From Bacteroidota bacterium (GTDB taxonomy: Bacteria; Bacteroidota; Bacteroidia; Chitinophagales; Chitinophagaceae), in the NCBI GenBank assembly GCA_028876495.1, contig JAGWRO010000062.1:141807-205806 (forward strand): a DNA stretch of 64,000 nucleotides. The letters run 5' to 3'. Position numbers and translations under genes: made by a program. Positions 55,315 through 64,000 of this stretch are shown here, in pieces. Positions within the stretch are counted from its first letter, which is position 1. Every line of letters starts with the position of its first letter. A model generated the notes under the pieces. That model had not been told where the DNA came from. It saw nothing but the letters and a program-made list of their open reading frames with translations, and ran no database searches.

Positions 55315-57489
55315 ATGTATAAAAGAATTTTACTGCTGGTCAATATTTTAATATTTGCATTTGGCTATAGTTGTAATGCACAAACGAAAGAAAAGGACAC
55401 TCTTCCCATAAAAACTTCTTTCCAGGAAGCTGCTCCATGGAATGCTGCTTACGATATCAGAACCGACATAGCTATGGTTTATGGAATGGACAGCACTTTT
55501 TATCAACGGGTGGAAGGTTATCGTAAACATGGATATAATGTACAGTTTATGACAGGCATTGCCTGGGGCAATTACCAGGATTATTTTACCGGCAAATGGG
55601 ATAGAAAAGAGCATGAAGAGGATGAAGGGCAAGTTGAAAAGAACGGAAACCATATTGGTCATGGCAAAGGAATACCATACGTGGTTCCTACTGATAATTA
55701 CATTACTTATTTTAAAACGATAATTAAAAAAGTAATTGATGCAGGCATCACATCTATCTACCTGGAAGAGCCAGAATTCTGGGCGAAAGGAGGATACAGC
55801 AAGGCTTTTAAAGAAGAGTGGCAAAAATATTACGGCTTTCCCTGGATGCCACAGGACGAATCTCCCGAAGCTACTTATCTTTCTTCCAAACTAAAATATC
55901 ATCTTTATTTTCATGCTTTGAAAGAGGTTTTTCAGTATGCAAAATCTTATGGAGAAAGCAAAGGTATACAAGTGAAAACTTTTGTGCCAACTCATTCATT
56001 ATTGAACTATTCGGCATGGTCTATTGTAAGCCCCGAAGCAAGCCTGGCAGCACTCCCCGGCATGAATGGCTACATCGCACAGGTGTGGACCGGCACGTCA
56101 AGAGAGCCTGTTTATTTTAATGGAATAAAAAAAGAGCGTGTTTTTGAAAATGCATTTTTAGAATATGGTTCCATGCTTTCAATGGTAGCGCCCACGGGCC
56201 GTAAAGTTTATTTTTTAACTGACCCGATTGAGGACAGGGCAAGAACCTGGGATGATTATAAAATAAATTATGAGGCAACTTATACAGCGGAACTGTTATA
56301 TCCGGCAGTGGATAATTACGAAGTAATGCCCTGGCCTCATCGAATCTATTTAGGAAAGTTTAAGGTAGAAGGCAGTAATGAAAAAGAACCCATAGCACCT
56401 TCTTTTGCCACACGTATGCAGGTAATGGTTAATGCACTCCAAAAGATGCCACTTTCTTCCAACCAGATTAACGGATCAAAGGGAATTGGCGTGTTATTAG
56501 GTAATTCTATGATGTTTCAACGGTTTCCCATACACGAAAGTTATGAAGACCCGCAGTTATCTGATTTATATGGAATGTTGATGCCATTGCTTAAGCGTGG
56601 GATACCTGTTCAAACGGTGCACATGGAGAATCTTGGATTTGCCAATACGTTAAAAAATATAAAAGTGCTGGTGATGAGTTATGCTAATATGAAACCTCAA
56701 TCAGAAAAAGTAAACGATCAGTTGGCAGCCTGGGTAAAGTTGGGAGGAGTTTTAATTTACTACGGAAGAGACAATGATCCTTTTCAAAAGGTTAAAGAAT
56801 GGTGGAATACCAATGGTAAAAATTATCCGGCGCCATCTATGCATTTGTTTGAAAGGATGCATATTAATTCCACGGAAAATAAGGCGATGTACACCTATGG
56901 AAAAGGTAAAATATTTATTGAAAGAAAAGACCCTAAGGAACTCGTGATGGAAAGTGATGGCGATACAAGTTACATGAGGATCCTAAAAGAGGCTTATCAA
57001 AAGGAAGCCAATGCAGGCAAGTTGAAATTTAAAAATTATTTTTATCTCGAACGTGGTCCTTATGACATCGCTTCTGTGATGGAAGAGAGTGTAAATGATC
57101 AGCCGTTACATATCAAAGGGCCTGTAATTGACATGTTCGATCCTTTATTGCCTGTGCTACAAGAGAAGATCATTTATCCCGGACATCAATGTTTGTTATA
57201 CGATTTAAAAAGGATCAAAGAAAAAAATATTCCTGAGGTATTGTGTTCTGCCTCCCGTGTTTATAATGAAAAAAGACAAAAAAATAGTTTTTCATTTATA
57301 GCAAAAAGTCCATCGAATACACAAAATGTGATACGAATTCTTTTGCCCGCGAAGCCGTCGTCCTTAGCGGTTAAAGATGCTGAAGGAAAATCTTTGGAAA
57401 GTACTTATGATTGGGATGAATTATCCCACACTTGTTTGTTACAGTTTGTTAATTCCGCAAATGGAAGAAGTGTTAATATAAAATGGTAA
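55315..57489 (+). CDS. GH42-like secreted putative glycosidase of unknown family
   Basis: A 724-aa exported protein (signal ending in SCNAQ). The first ~340 residues look like a clan-A TIM barrel: VIDAGITSIYLEEPEFWAKGGYSKAFKEEWQKYYGFPW resembles the GH42 segment around the acid/base, with Glu151/152/154 as candidates. The middle (GKGIGVLLGNSMMFQRFP, LYGMLMPLLKRGIPVQTVHMENL, KVLVMSYANMKPQSEKVNDQLAAWVKLGGVLIYYG) matches a beta-galactosidase trimerisation (class-I amidotransferase-like) fold. The C-terminus is a small beta domain. I do not recognise a named GH family. It lies 53 bp after the GH43 gene. Confidence 0.6.
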   Translation: MYKRILLLVNILIFAFGYSCNAQTKEKDTLPIKTSFQEAAPWNAAYDIRTDIAMVYGMDSTFYQRVEGYRKHGYNVQFMTGIAWGNYQDYFTGKWDRKEHEEDEGQVEKNGNHIGHGKGIPYVVPTDNYITYFKTIIKKVIDAGITSIYLEEPEFWAKGGYSKAFKEEWQKYYGFPWMPQDESPEATYLSSKLKYHLYFHALKEVFQYAKSYGESKGIQVKTFVPTHSLLNYSAWSIVSPEASLAALPGMNGYIAQVWTGTSREPVYFNGIKKERVFENAFLEYGSMLSMVAPTGRKVYFLTDPIEDRARTWDDYKINYEATYTAELLYPAVDNYEVMPWPHRIYLGKFKVEGSNEKEPIAPSFATRMQVMVNALQKMPLSSNQINGSKGIGVLLGNSMMFQRFPIHESYEDPQLSDLYGMLMPLLKRGIPVQTVHMENLGFANTLKNIKVLVMSYANMKPQSEKVNDQLAAWVKLGGVLIYYGRDNDPFQKVKEWWNTNGKNYPAPSMHLFERMHINSTENKAMYTYGKGKIFIERKDPKELVMESDGDTSYMRILKEAYQKEANAGKLKFKNYFYLERGPYDIASVMEESVNDQPLHIKGPVIDMFDPLLPVLQEKIIYPGHQCLLYDLKRIKEKNIPEVLCSASRVYNEKRQKNSFSFIAKSPSNTQNVIRILLPAKPSSLAVKDAEGKSLESTYDWDELSHTCLLQFVNSANGRSVNIKW

Positions 57490-57629
57490 ATTTTTTTGTG
57501 AATCAGGTTTAGGCAACGAATTAAAATAAAAAATCTTATTATTTAACGCTTTACTACATTCCTGTCAATTCATGCTAAACATATTCATGAAAAAGTACCA
57601 GAGAGAAAGGTACTCTTAAACAAACCACA

Positions 57630-59597
57630 TTGAAATTTTTTTTAGTTCTTGCATTTTTATTCCTGGCTGCATTTTGTAATGCCCAAAACTGCACCGGTTC
57701 TGTGGGTGATCCGATTGTAAACGTAACATTTGGCTCTGGCTCTTCGTTTGGGCCGCCGTTAGCTTCTAATACAATAAGTTCTCTGAATTATGTGGCTTCC
57801 ACTTGCCCTCCGGATGGCAATTATTCGATCTTAAATTACACTTCGGGCTGTTTTAGCAATGACGTGGTTTGGCACACTGCAAAAGATCATACAGGAAACA
57901 GCAACGGATATTTCATGCTTATCAATGCGTCTTACATTCCGAGCGACTTTTATATTCAAACAATAGACGGGTTATGCAGCGGTACAACTTACCAGTTTGC
58001 AGCATGGATAATAAACATGTGCAGTTTTACCGGCACTCTTCCCAATATTACTCTTACTATCGAAAAAACAGATGGCTCTGTTTTAGCCACTTATAAAACG
58101 GGCGATATTCCAATTGTCAACCCGGTTACATGGAAACAATATGGTTTTAATTTCACCATGCCAGCTAATGTATCTACGGTGGTATTGCGCATGCGCAACA
58201 ATGCACCAGGAGGTATTGGCAACGATATAGGCCTGGATGATATTACCTTTCGGCCGATAGGCCCGGCTGTAAAGGTTGCTGCTTCTGCATTTAGCGGAGA
58301 TACTATCGATCTTTGTTTAAACGATACTCAAAATATTCTGCTTACCTCTGACGTTGAAAGTTGCTATTTTTCCACCGGATATCAATGGCAATTAAGCACG
58401 GATAAAGGTGCAAAATGGACAGATATTCCCGGTGCTAACAGTACCATGTATCTCAGGAATGCTACACAAGCAGGAACGTATTTGTATCGTCTTGCAGTAG
58501 CCGAACAAAGCAATCTTGGTTCGCTTACCTGCAGGGTTACCTCAAAGCCGGTTACAATTAATGTGTATTCCAATGATTCGCGGACTATAAAAATTACAAC
58601 ACCCTCCTCATCTGTTTGTGAAGACAATCCGGTTAGTTTTATAGCGACTACTTCCTATGGAGGATCATCTCCCGATTACCAGTGGTTTTTAAATAGCGCA
58701 CCAGTGGGAACTAACAGTAATGCTTACACGCTTAATGATCCCGATTCAGGCGATGTGGTTAATTGTTTATTTACAAGCAGTATTCCGTGCAATACACCTG
58801 TACTTTCCAACAGCATAACTGTAATGGTGAATAGTAAAAAGAATATTATCGTTAATGAATCAATTTGCGAAGGTGAAAATTATGCCGGTTACACTACCTC
58901 AGGAACTTATGTGAATACTTTTACCGGGATCAATGGGTGTGACAGCACAAGAACATTGAATCTCATGTTTTATCCCAAAGGGACTTCCGAAACTGATACA
59001 TCCATCTGCTATGGTACCAGTTATCAAGGGTTTGATCAGACGGGAATTTATACACAACAATTTACTACTACGCATAGTTGTGATTCACTCCATACTATTC
59101 ATTTAACTGTGCTGCCGGATATTAACGAAAACCTTTATACAGATACTATTCTTTGTACAGGTGACTCAATTATTCTTTATCCGGGATTATTTGATTCGTA
59201 TTTATGGCAGGATGGTTCTGTAAACAGCACCTTTATTGTATCGAAAGGTGGTATATATTCTGTTAAGGTTGCGAATAAATGCGGAACTGGTGTAAAACAA
59301 ATGACAGTAACCGAGCAATCCTGCGACATTTTATTTCCAAACGCCTTTACACCCAATAACGATGGCTTAAATGATATTTTTAAGGTGTTGAATGGATATC
59401 ATCTTACTTACTTTCATTTTGTGGTTTATAATCGTTGGGGGCAAAAAATATTTGAGTCCGATGATCCAAAAAAAGGTTGGAATGGAAAGATAGAAGAGCG
59501 TGAAGGTGGGACAGGTACTTATGAGTGGACATGTGACTATGTAAGAGTTCGTCAAAAACTGGTGCATTTAAAAGGAACAGTCACACTTATAAAATAG
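57630..59597 (+). CDS. T9SS type-B cargo protein with beta-sandwich domains
   Basis: A 655-aa exported protein with a TTG start and signal ending in CNAQN. Residues ~20-210 form a jelly-roll-like, Cys-rich domain. Ig/PKD-like modules follow, then two similar ~55-aa repeats (SICEGENYAGYTTSGTYVNTF and SICYGTSYQGFDQTGIYTQQF, each ending near CDS). The C-terminus (FPNAFTPNNDGLNDIFKV, VVYNRWGQKIFES, GWNGK, TYEWTCDYV) is the gliding-motility-type (type B) sorting domain used by the type IX secretion system. It is probably a cell-surface adhesin or glycan-binding protein. Confidence 0.9.
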   Translation: MKFFLVLAFLFLAAFCNAQNCTGSVGDPIVNVTFGSGSSFGPPLASNTISSLNYVASTCPPDGNYSILNYTSGCFSNDVVWHTAKDHTGNSNGYFMLINASYIPSDFYIQTIDGLCSGTTYQFAAWIINMCSFTGTLPNITLTIEKTDGSVLATYKTGDIPIVNPVTWKQYGFNFTMPANVSTVVLRMRNNAPGGIGNDIGLDDITFRPIGPAVKVAASAFSGDTIDLCLNDTQNILLTSDVESCYFSTGYQWQLSTDKGAKWTDIPGANSTMYLRNATQAGTYLYRLAVAEQSNLGSLTCRVTSKPVTINVYSNDSRTIKITTPSSSVCEDNPVSFIATTSYGGSSPDYQWFLNSAPVGTNSNAYTLNDPDSGDVVNCLFTSSIPCNTPVLSNSITVMVNSKKNIIVNESICEGENYAGYTTSGTYVNTFTGINGCDSTRTLNLMFYPKGTSETDTSICYGTSYQGFDQTGIYTQQFTTTHSCDSLHTIHLTVLPDINENLYTDTILCTGDSIILYPGLFDSYLWQDGSVNSTFIVSKGGIYSVKVANKCGTGVKQMTVTEQSCDILFPNAFTPNNDGLNDIFKVLNGYHLTYFHFVVYNRWGQKIFESDDPKKGWNGKIEEREGGTGTYEWTCDYVRVRQKLVHLKGTVTLIK

Positions 59598-59654
59598 CCA
59601 AATTAAACTACCGACAGAAACTACGCAAGTCGCAAAGAGATTTAGGGGTATTGT

Positions 59655-59700
59655 ATTAATTGTTTCAGATTATATTCAAATTGTTTCAATTTTTGTTTCG
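59655..59700. promoter_or_regulatory. 21-bp-spaced direct repeat upstream of the VCBS/ASPIC gene
   Basis: AATTGTTTCA occurs at 59658-59667 and again at 59679-59688, 21 bp apart, followed by TTTTTGTTTCGG. On the minus strand this reads TGAAACAATT twice. A related pair lies before galK. It is a candidate operator for the AraC-type regulator. Confidence 0.4.
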
Positions 59701-59773
59701 GTAATATCAAACATACGATTCCATTGATTTGAAAAATGAAAAAAAACTACATTGCAGTTAAAATATTGCTTTG

Positions 59774-62700
59774 ATGATTTTACCAAAAAAGGTGCTGAGA
59801 TTCGTCTTGCCGTTGTTCTTACTATTTGTTGTTTCATTGTTCTTAGAACATTGTGTTTCAAAAAAAAGTGATCAAAATAATTCACCACTTTTCAAATTAT
59901 TGCCTGCTTCCCAGACAGGTATCAATTTCAAAAATCAGCTTTTTGAGAATGATACATTAAATATTTTAAACCAGGCTAATATTTATAATGGTGGTGGTGT
60001 AGGAATAGGTGATTTCAACAGGGACGGGTTGATGGATGTTTATTTTGCCGGAAATATGGTTTCTAATAAATTGTATTTGAATAAAGGGCATTTAAAATTC
60101 CAGGATATTACGGATGCTGCAGGTGTAGGTGGCTCAGGAAGATGGTGTACGGGTGTGTCGGTGGTTGATATTAATGGAGACGGCTGGCCGGATATTTATG
60201 TATGTGCTTCATTCAGTAAGGATCCCAAACTGCGAACAAACCTTTTGTATATTAACCAGGGTTTGAACAAAGATGGCATCCCCACCTTTAAAGAATCTGC
60301 AAAATCGTATGGCCTGGCTGATGATGGGTATAGCACGCAGGCGTATTTTTTTGATTATGACAATGATGGCGACCTGGATATGTACCTTGTTACGAATGAA
60401 ATTTATGATCCCAAAACCCCAATAACTTTTCGTCCCAAGGTAACAGACGGAAGCGCAAAAAATACGGACAGGCTTTATCGTAATAACGGTAACGGCACCT
60501 TTACCAATGTTTCAAAACAAGCGGGCATTACTATAGAAGGATGGGGACACGCGGCTTGTATTACGGATATTAATAACGACGGCTGGCCTGATATTTATGT
60601 GGCTAATGACTTTGTGTCAAATGATCTTTGTTACATCAACAATAAAAACGGCACCTTTACCAACCATATTAAAGATTATTTCAGGCATACTGCCTGGAAT
60701 GCAATGGGCACAGATGCAGCAGATATTAATAATGATGGCCTTGTGGATTTTGTTTCACTTGAAATGTTGCCCGAAGATAATCTTCGTAAAAAGAGAATGC
60801 TTGGGGGGAATGAATATTTTAATTATACCCAAAGCGATTTGTATGGTTACCAGCCCCAGTATGTTCGCAACATGTTGCAGTTAAACAACGGTATCACTCC
60901 TGAAGGGCATCCTATATTTAGTGACATAAGTTTCATGGCGGGTATGTATCAAACGGACTGGAGTTGGTGCCCTCTTGTTGCGGATTTTGATAACGATGGA
61001 TTAAAAGACATGATTATTTCAAATGGAATACCGAGGGATGTTACAGACCTGGATTATATAGTTGATAAGAATGACCGGGAATACAACACTGGTAAAATAA
61101 GAAAAAGGTCTATTTATCCTCTTGCTATGACTGACTCTCTTCCAATTGTAAAATTCTCAAATTATGCTTTTAAAAACATAAACGGAATTCAGTTTAAAAA
61201 TGAGACTAAAGCCTGGGGAATAAATGTTCCTTCTTTCTCTAATGGCGCTGCCTACGCCGATCTCGACAACGATGGTGACCTGGATTTTATAGTAAACAAT
61301 ATTGATGATACCTCTTTTGTTTTTGAAAATAAATTGAATAATCCCGGAGAAAAAGCAACGGACAATTTTCTTGTTGTAAATTTTGAAGGAGCCAAAAAAA
61401 ATGAAGAAGGAATAGGAGCCACGCTCAATTTATATTACGATGGTAAACAACAATATTATGAGCAACATCCGGCAAGAGGTTATTTATCTTCTGATGATCC
61501 AAGAGCGCATTTCGGGTTAGGAGATGTAACTAAAATAGATTCCATGCTTATAAAATGGCCTGATGGGAAAGAGCAACTTGTTACCAATATAAAATCCAAT
61601 CAAACGATTACGGTTTCTTATAAAAACGCGGTTAATAAACGTAGAGAATTTACTAATCCTTTCCAATCATCTTATTTCATTAATACCGGAAATAGCTATG
61701 GTATTACGTATAAACCAAAGGAGACCGATTTTGTGGATTATAATATTCAGGCTACGCTTCCGCATAAGCTAAGTCAATATGGGCCTGGCATTGCTGTTGG
61801 CGATATAGATCATAATGGCTTTGATGATTTTTATGTTGGGGGTTCATCAGGACACCCAGGCGTGTTTTTTATGCAGGATACCAAAGGGCATTTCACCCTG
61901 GACTCATCAAGATTCGATAAAAAAGAAAGCCCGTTGTATGAAGATATGGGCGCAATATTTTTTGACGCCAATAATGATAATAATCTTGACTTATACTTAG
62001 TAAGTGGTAGTTATGAAATTCCACCAAACCACCCTATAAGTAACGACCGTTTATTTATAAATGATGGGACAGGACATTTTAAAAAGAGCTCCGGTTTGCT
62101 TCCGGCTGACTTATCCGATGGTTCATGCGTAAGAGCTGCAGATTTTGACGGAGATGGAAAATTGGATTTGTTTGTTGGTGGCCGAGTTGTATCAGGAGGT
62201 TACCCTGCAACCCCGGAAAGTTTTCTTTTAAAAAATGAAGGAGGAAAGTTTGTAAATGTTACTGATGAATATTGTCCGCAACTTAAAAATATAGGCATGG
62301 TTACTGATGCTTTGTGGACGGACTTTAATAATGATGGAAAAGTAGATTTAATTGTAGTGGGCGAATGGATGCCCGTTACATTTTTAAAAAATACGGGGCA
62401 TTCTTTTGAGATAGTAAAAACAGGAATTGAAGACCATACCGGTTGGTGGAATAGTATTGTCTCCGGAGATTTTGATAATGATGGAGATATGGATTATATA
62501 GTGGGCAACCTTGGCCTTAATTCTAACTATGTAGCATCGCCCTCTCAACCAATGACCTTGATTGCAAAGGATCTGGATAATAATGGTTTAATAGACCCAA
62601 TGGTGTTTTGTTACATGCTGGCGCCAGATGGTACATACAAACCTTTTCCAATGGCTGCCAAAGATGATATGCTGAAACAAGTAAAAGACCTGGGTAGAAA

Positions 62701-63382
62701 ATTCCCAACTTATAAATCGTATGGCTATGCCACGATGAATGATATCTGGAGCGATGAAGACAAACAAGACGCATTGATCCTTCAAGCAACTGATATGCAT
62801 ACAAGTTACATTGAAAACAAGGGTGAAGGCCATTTTACAATAAAGCCTTTGCCGCTACAGGCACAGGAAGCTCCGGTTTACGGAATGAAAAGCCTTGATG
62901 TAGATAATGATGGCAACCTGGATGTATTAATGGTGGGAAACGATTATAGCATGGATCCTGCCAGTGGCAGGCATGATGCTTTCACTGGGTTATGCCTGAA
63001 AGGAAATGGAAAAGGTGGTTTTGCGCCTATGAGCCTGCAAAAAAGCGGCTTCTTTGTAAAAGGTGATGCCAAGGGCCTGGCTACAGTGCATACAGCAAAA
63101 AATGAAGATATAATTATTGCTACCCAAAACCAGGACAGTCTTGTGGTTTATAGTAAAAATTCAAAGTACTCCAAAGATGTCTTGAAGTGGATACCACTTA
63201 AACCGGATGATTTTTATGCCGACGTGAAGTATAAGGATGGCAGAAAAAGAAGAATTGAATTTTATTATGGCTCTACTTATTTATCTCAATCGTCAAGAGT
63301 ACTCCCTATAGATAAAAATTATAAAGAGGTAACTATAACAAGTTATGAAGGAGTCGAAAGAAAAGTATTTTCAGGTAATTAA
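59774..63382 (+). CDS. Large VCBS/FG-GAP repeat protein with ASPIC/UnbV domain
   Basis: A 1202-aa exported protein from the ATG at 59774 (a TTG one codon upstream is in frame). The signal ends near LFLEHC, an imperfect lipobox. At least ten FG-GAP/VCBS calcium-loop repeats of the type DINNDGWPDIYVAND, DFDNDGLKDMIISNG and DLDNDGDLDFIVNN form two propellers, separated by an ASPIC/UnbV domain (EGIGATLNLYYDGKQQYYEQHPARGYLSSDDPRAHFGLG, about 545-590). Such proteins accompany SusCD loci and are thought to bind surface glycans, but function is unproven. Confidence 0.88.
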   Translation: MILPKKVLRFVLPLFLLFVVSLFLEHCVSKKSDQNNSPLFKLLPASQTGINFKNQLFENDTLNILNQANIYNGGGVGIGDFNRDGLMDVYFAGNMVSNKLYLNKGHLKFQDITDAAGVGGSGRWCTGVSVVDINGDGWPDIYVCASFSKDPKLRTNLLYINQGLNKDGIPTFKESAKSYGLADDGYSTQAYFFDYDNDGDLDMYLVTNEIYDPKTPITFRPKVTDGSAKNTDRLYRNNGNGTFTNVSKQAGITIEGWGHAACITDINNDGWPDIYVANDFVSNDLCYINNKNGTFTNHIKDYFRHTAWNAMGTDAADINNDGLVDFVSLEMLPEDNLRKKRMLGGNEYFNYTQSDLYGYQPQYVRNMLQLNNGITPEGHPIFSDISFMAGMYQTDWSWCPLVADFDNDGLKDMIISNGIPRDVTDLDYIVDKNDREYNTGKIRKRSIYPLAMTDSLPIVKFSNYAFKNINGIQFKNETKAWGINVPSFSNGAAYADLDNDGDLDFIVNNIDDTSFVFENKLNNPGEKATDNFLVVNFEGAKKNEEGIGATLNLYYDGKQQYYEQHPARGYLSSDDPRAHFGLGDVTKIDSMLIKWPDGKEQLVTNIKSNQTITVSYKNAVNKRREFTNPFQSSYFINTGNSYGITYKPKETDFVDYNIQATLPHKLSQYGPGIAVGDIDHNGFDDFYVGGSSGHPGVFFMQDTKGHFTLDSSRFDKKESPLYEDMGAIFFDANNDNNLDLYLVSGSYEIPPNHPISNDRLFINDGTGHFKKSSGLLPADLSDGSCVRAADFDGDGKLDLFVGGRVVSGGYPATPESFLLKNEGGKFVNVTDEYCPQLKNIGMVTDALWTDFNNDGKVDLIVVGEWMPVTFLKNTGHSFEIVKTGIEDHTGWWNSIVSGDFDNDGDMDYIVGNLGLNSNYVASPSQPMTLIAKDLDNNGLIDPMVFCYMLAPDGTYKPFPMAAKDDMLKQVKDLGRKFPTYKSYGYATMNDIWSDEDKQDALILQATDMHTSYIENKGEGHFTIKPLPLQAQEAPVYGMKSLDVDNDGNLDVLMVGNDYSMDPASGRHDAFTGLCLKGNGKGGFAPMSLQKSGFFVKGDAKGLATVHTAKNEDIIIATQNQDSLVVYSKNSKYSKDVLKWIPLKPDDFYADVKYKDGRKRRIEFYYGSTYLSQSSRVLPIDKNYKEVTITSYEGVERKVFSGN

Positions 63383-63879
63383 CTTTAATACTTGCAATGA
63401 TATTGCTTCTCTGCTTTTATGCCAAAGAAGATTAACTTCTTTACAAAAGATAAAACGGATGCTGAAAAGTAATTGATCTTCTCAGGTATTATTCCCCTTT
63501 TATGATGAGTCTGTTTTGTCTGGCACAATGAAACATTACGAGCGTATTTTTTATAAACGAGATTTCAATATACAAAAAGACTTAAAAAATGAAGGGGGTT
63601 TACTTCATTTATCCACAAAGGCGGTTGCGATCTTTTCAGCTAGATATAACGGATAAGATTGTACGAAATAGAAGACGATACTTAGAGAAAGGCTTTAATA
63701 TTTTTTTAAAAATAAATTATCCTTATTAATAACAATTTTTAGAAAAAAAATGATTCAAATTGATTGAATATTGAAACAAATTGTGTGGACTTTCTTTTAA
63801 ATTAAAAGATACTTTGTAGTAAATCAAAGTTTTTTAGTTTAGAAAATATATTAATCAGATTTAAAAACTTATAGTAAGA
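63383..63879. other. 497-bp intergenic region upstream of galK
   Basis: Contains a direct-repeat pair at 63751-63783 and a 46-codon frame (63589-63729) with no recognisable features. The last 200 bp are AT-rich promoter-type sequence. Confidence 0.5.
63751..63783 (+). promoter_or_regulatory. 21-bp-spaced direct repeat upstream of galK
   Basis: TGATTCAAATTG (63751) and TGAAACAAATTG (63772) are exactly 21 bp apart and share 10 of 12 bases. They lie about 100 bp before galK. The half-site resembles the TGAAACAATT pair before the VCBS gene, suggesting one regulator. Confidence 0.45.
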
Positions 63880-64000
63880 ATGAAGGAAAAAGTAGCCAAA
63901 AAGTATTCAGAATTATTCGAAGGTAATCCAATGATCGTGCGCTCACCTGGCCGCATCAATATCATAGGGGAACATACTGATTATAATGATGGTTTTGTAC
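63880..64000 (+). CDS. galK: Galactokinase, N-terminal fragment
   Basis: The first 40 codons of a gene running off the right edge. The sequence [20 protein letters not shown] is the GHMP-kinase galactokinase signature, with the sugar-binding Arg, Glu-His and Asp. The enzyme phosphorylates alpha-D-galactose at C1. With GalM it points to galactose as a product of the locus. Confidence 0.93.
   Translation, partial: MKEKVAKKYSELFEGNPMIVRSPGRINIIGEHTDYNDGFV

Noticed and set aside
63589..63729. 46-codon ORF upstream of galK (MKGVYFIYPQRRLRSF...)
   Set aside because: No signal peptide, motif or recognisable similarity, and it is embedded in AT-rich intergenic sequence; could be chance.
1..64000. 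tRNA, rRNA, CRISPR arrays, integrases and full insertion sequences
   Set aside because: I looked for T-loop-like GGTTCGAATCC motifs, regularly spaced repeats and transposase motifs and found none convincing.

Overview
The window is a low-GC chromosomal segment of a Bacteroidota bacterium, most likely a member of the Chitinophagaceae or a close relative. Supporting signs are the SusC/SusD pair, a type IX secretion type-B C-terminal domain, many lipoproteins with Cys-(Lys/Asn/Ser) after the lipobox, promoters of the TTTG / TAnnTTTG type, few Shine-Dalgarno sites and a long Bacteroidota-style NusB. No rRNA, tRNA, CRISPR array or complete insertion sequence was found.

Layout. 1-3378: glycerol catabolism (glpF fragment and glpK leftward, glpD rightward). 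3511-7126: a YncE/phosphoesterase fusion lipoprotein and a TIM-barrel sugar isomerase. 7214-9308: a leftward group of TTHB210-like lipoprotein, cupin and Crp-type regulator. 9581-15116: hemA, a globin-like lipoprotein, a small membrane-anchored protein, a periplasmic-binding-type protein and guaA. 15315-18578: a head-GIN lipoprotein, nusB, a DUF1573 lipoprotein, yajC and coaE. 18629-22461: a GH63-like glucosidase and a dihaem cytochrome c.

22462-30210 is the most unusual part: a compact operon of a full-length lanthipeptide-type dehydratase (LanB), a LytS-type kinase and a LytTR response regulator, with no LanC, protease or transporter. Three near-identical promoter modules surround it. Each has two half-sites exactly 21 bp apart, which is the geometry of LytTR binding sites, and a TAANNTTTGCA box exactly 33 bp after the second half-site. 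One drives a 54-codon ORF that looks like a cysteine-free precursor peptide, one points to a 149-aa unknown protein, and one points to a short hairpin-terminated transcript. My reading is a self-contained peptide-modification and signalling circuit.

30211-64000 is a large polysaccharide utilization locus: a hybrid-type sensor split from its AraC regulator by one in-frame stop codon, SusC, SusD, a DUF3823 lipoprotein, two GH2 enzymes, GH127, a GH5-like enzyme, a DUF4965 protein, GH76, aldose 1-epimerase, a tandem GH43-GH43 protein, a GH42-like protein, a T9SS cargo protein, a large VCBS/ASPIC protein and the start of galactokinase. The enzyme set suggests a galactose- and arabinose-containing glycan with possible mannose, ending in the Leloir pathway. 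Vestiges of at least one lost GH2 gene, and of a second unidentified gene, lie between the intact genes.
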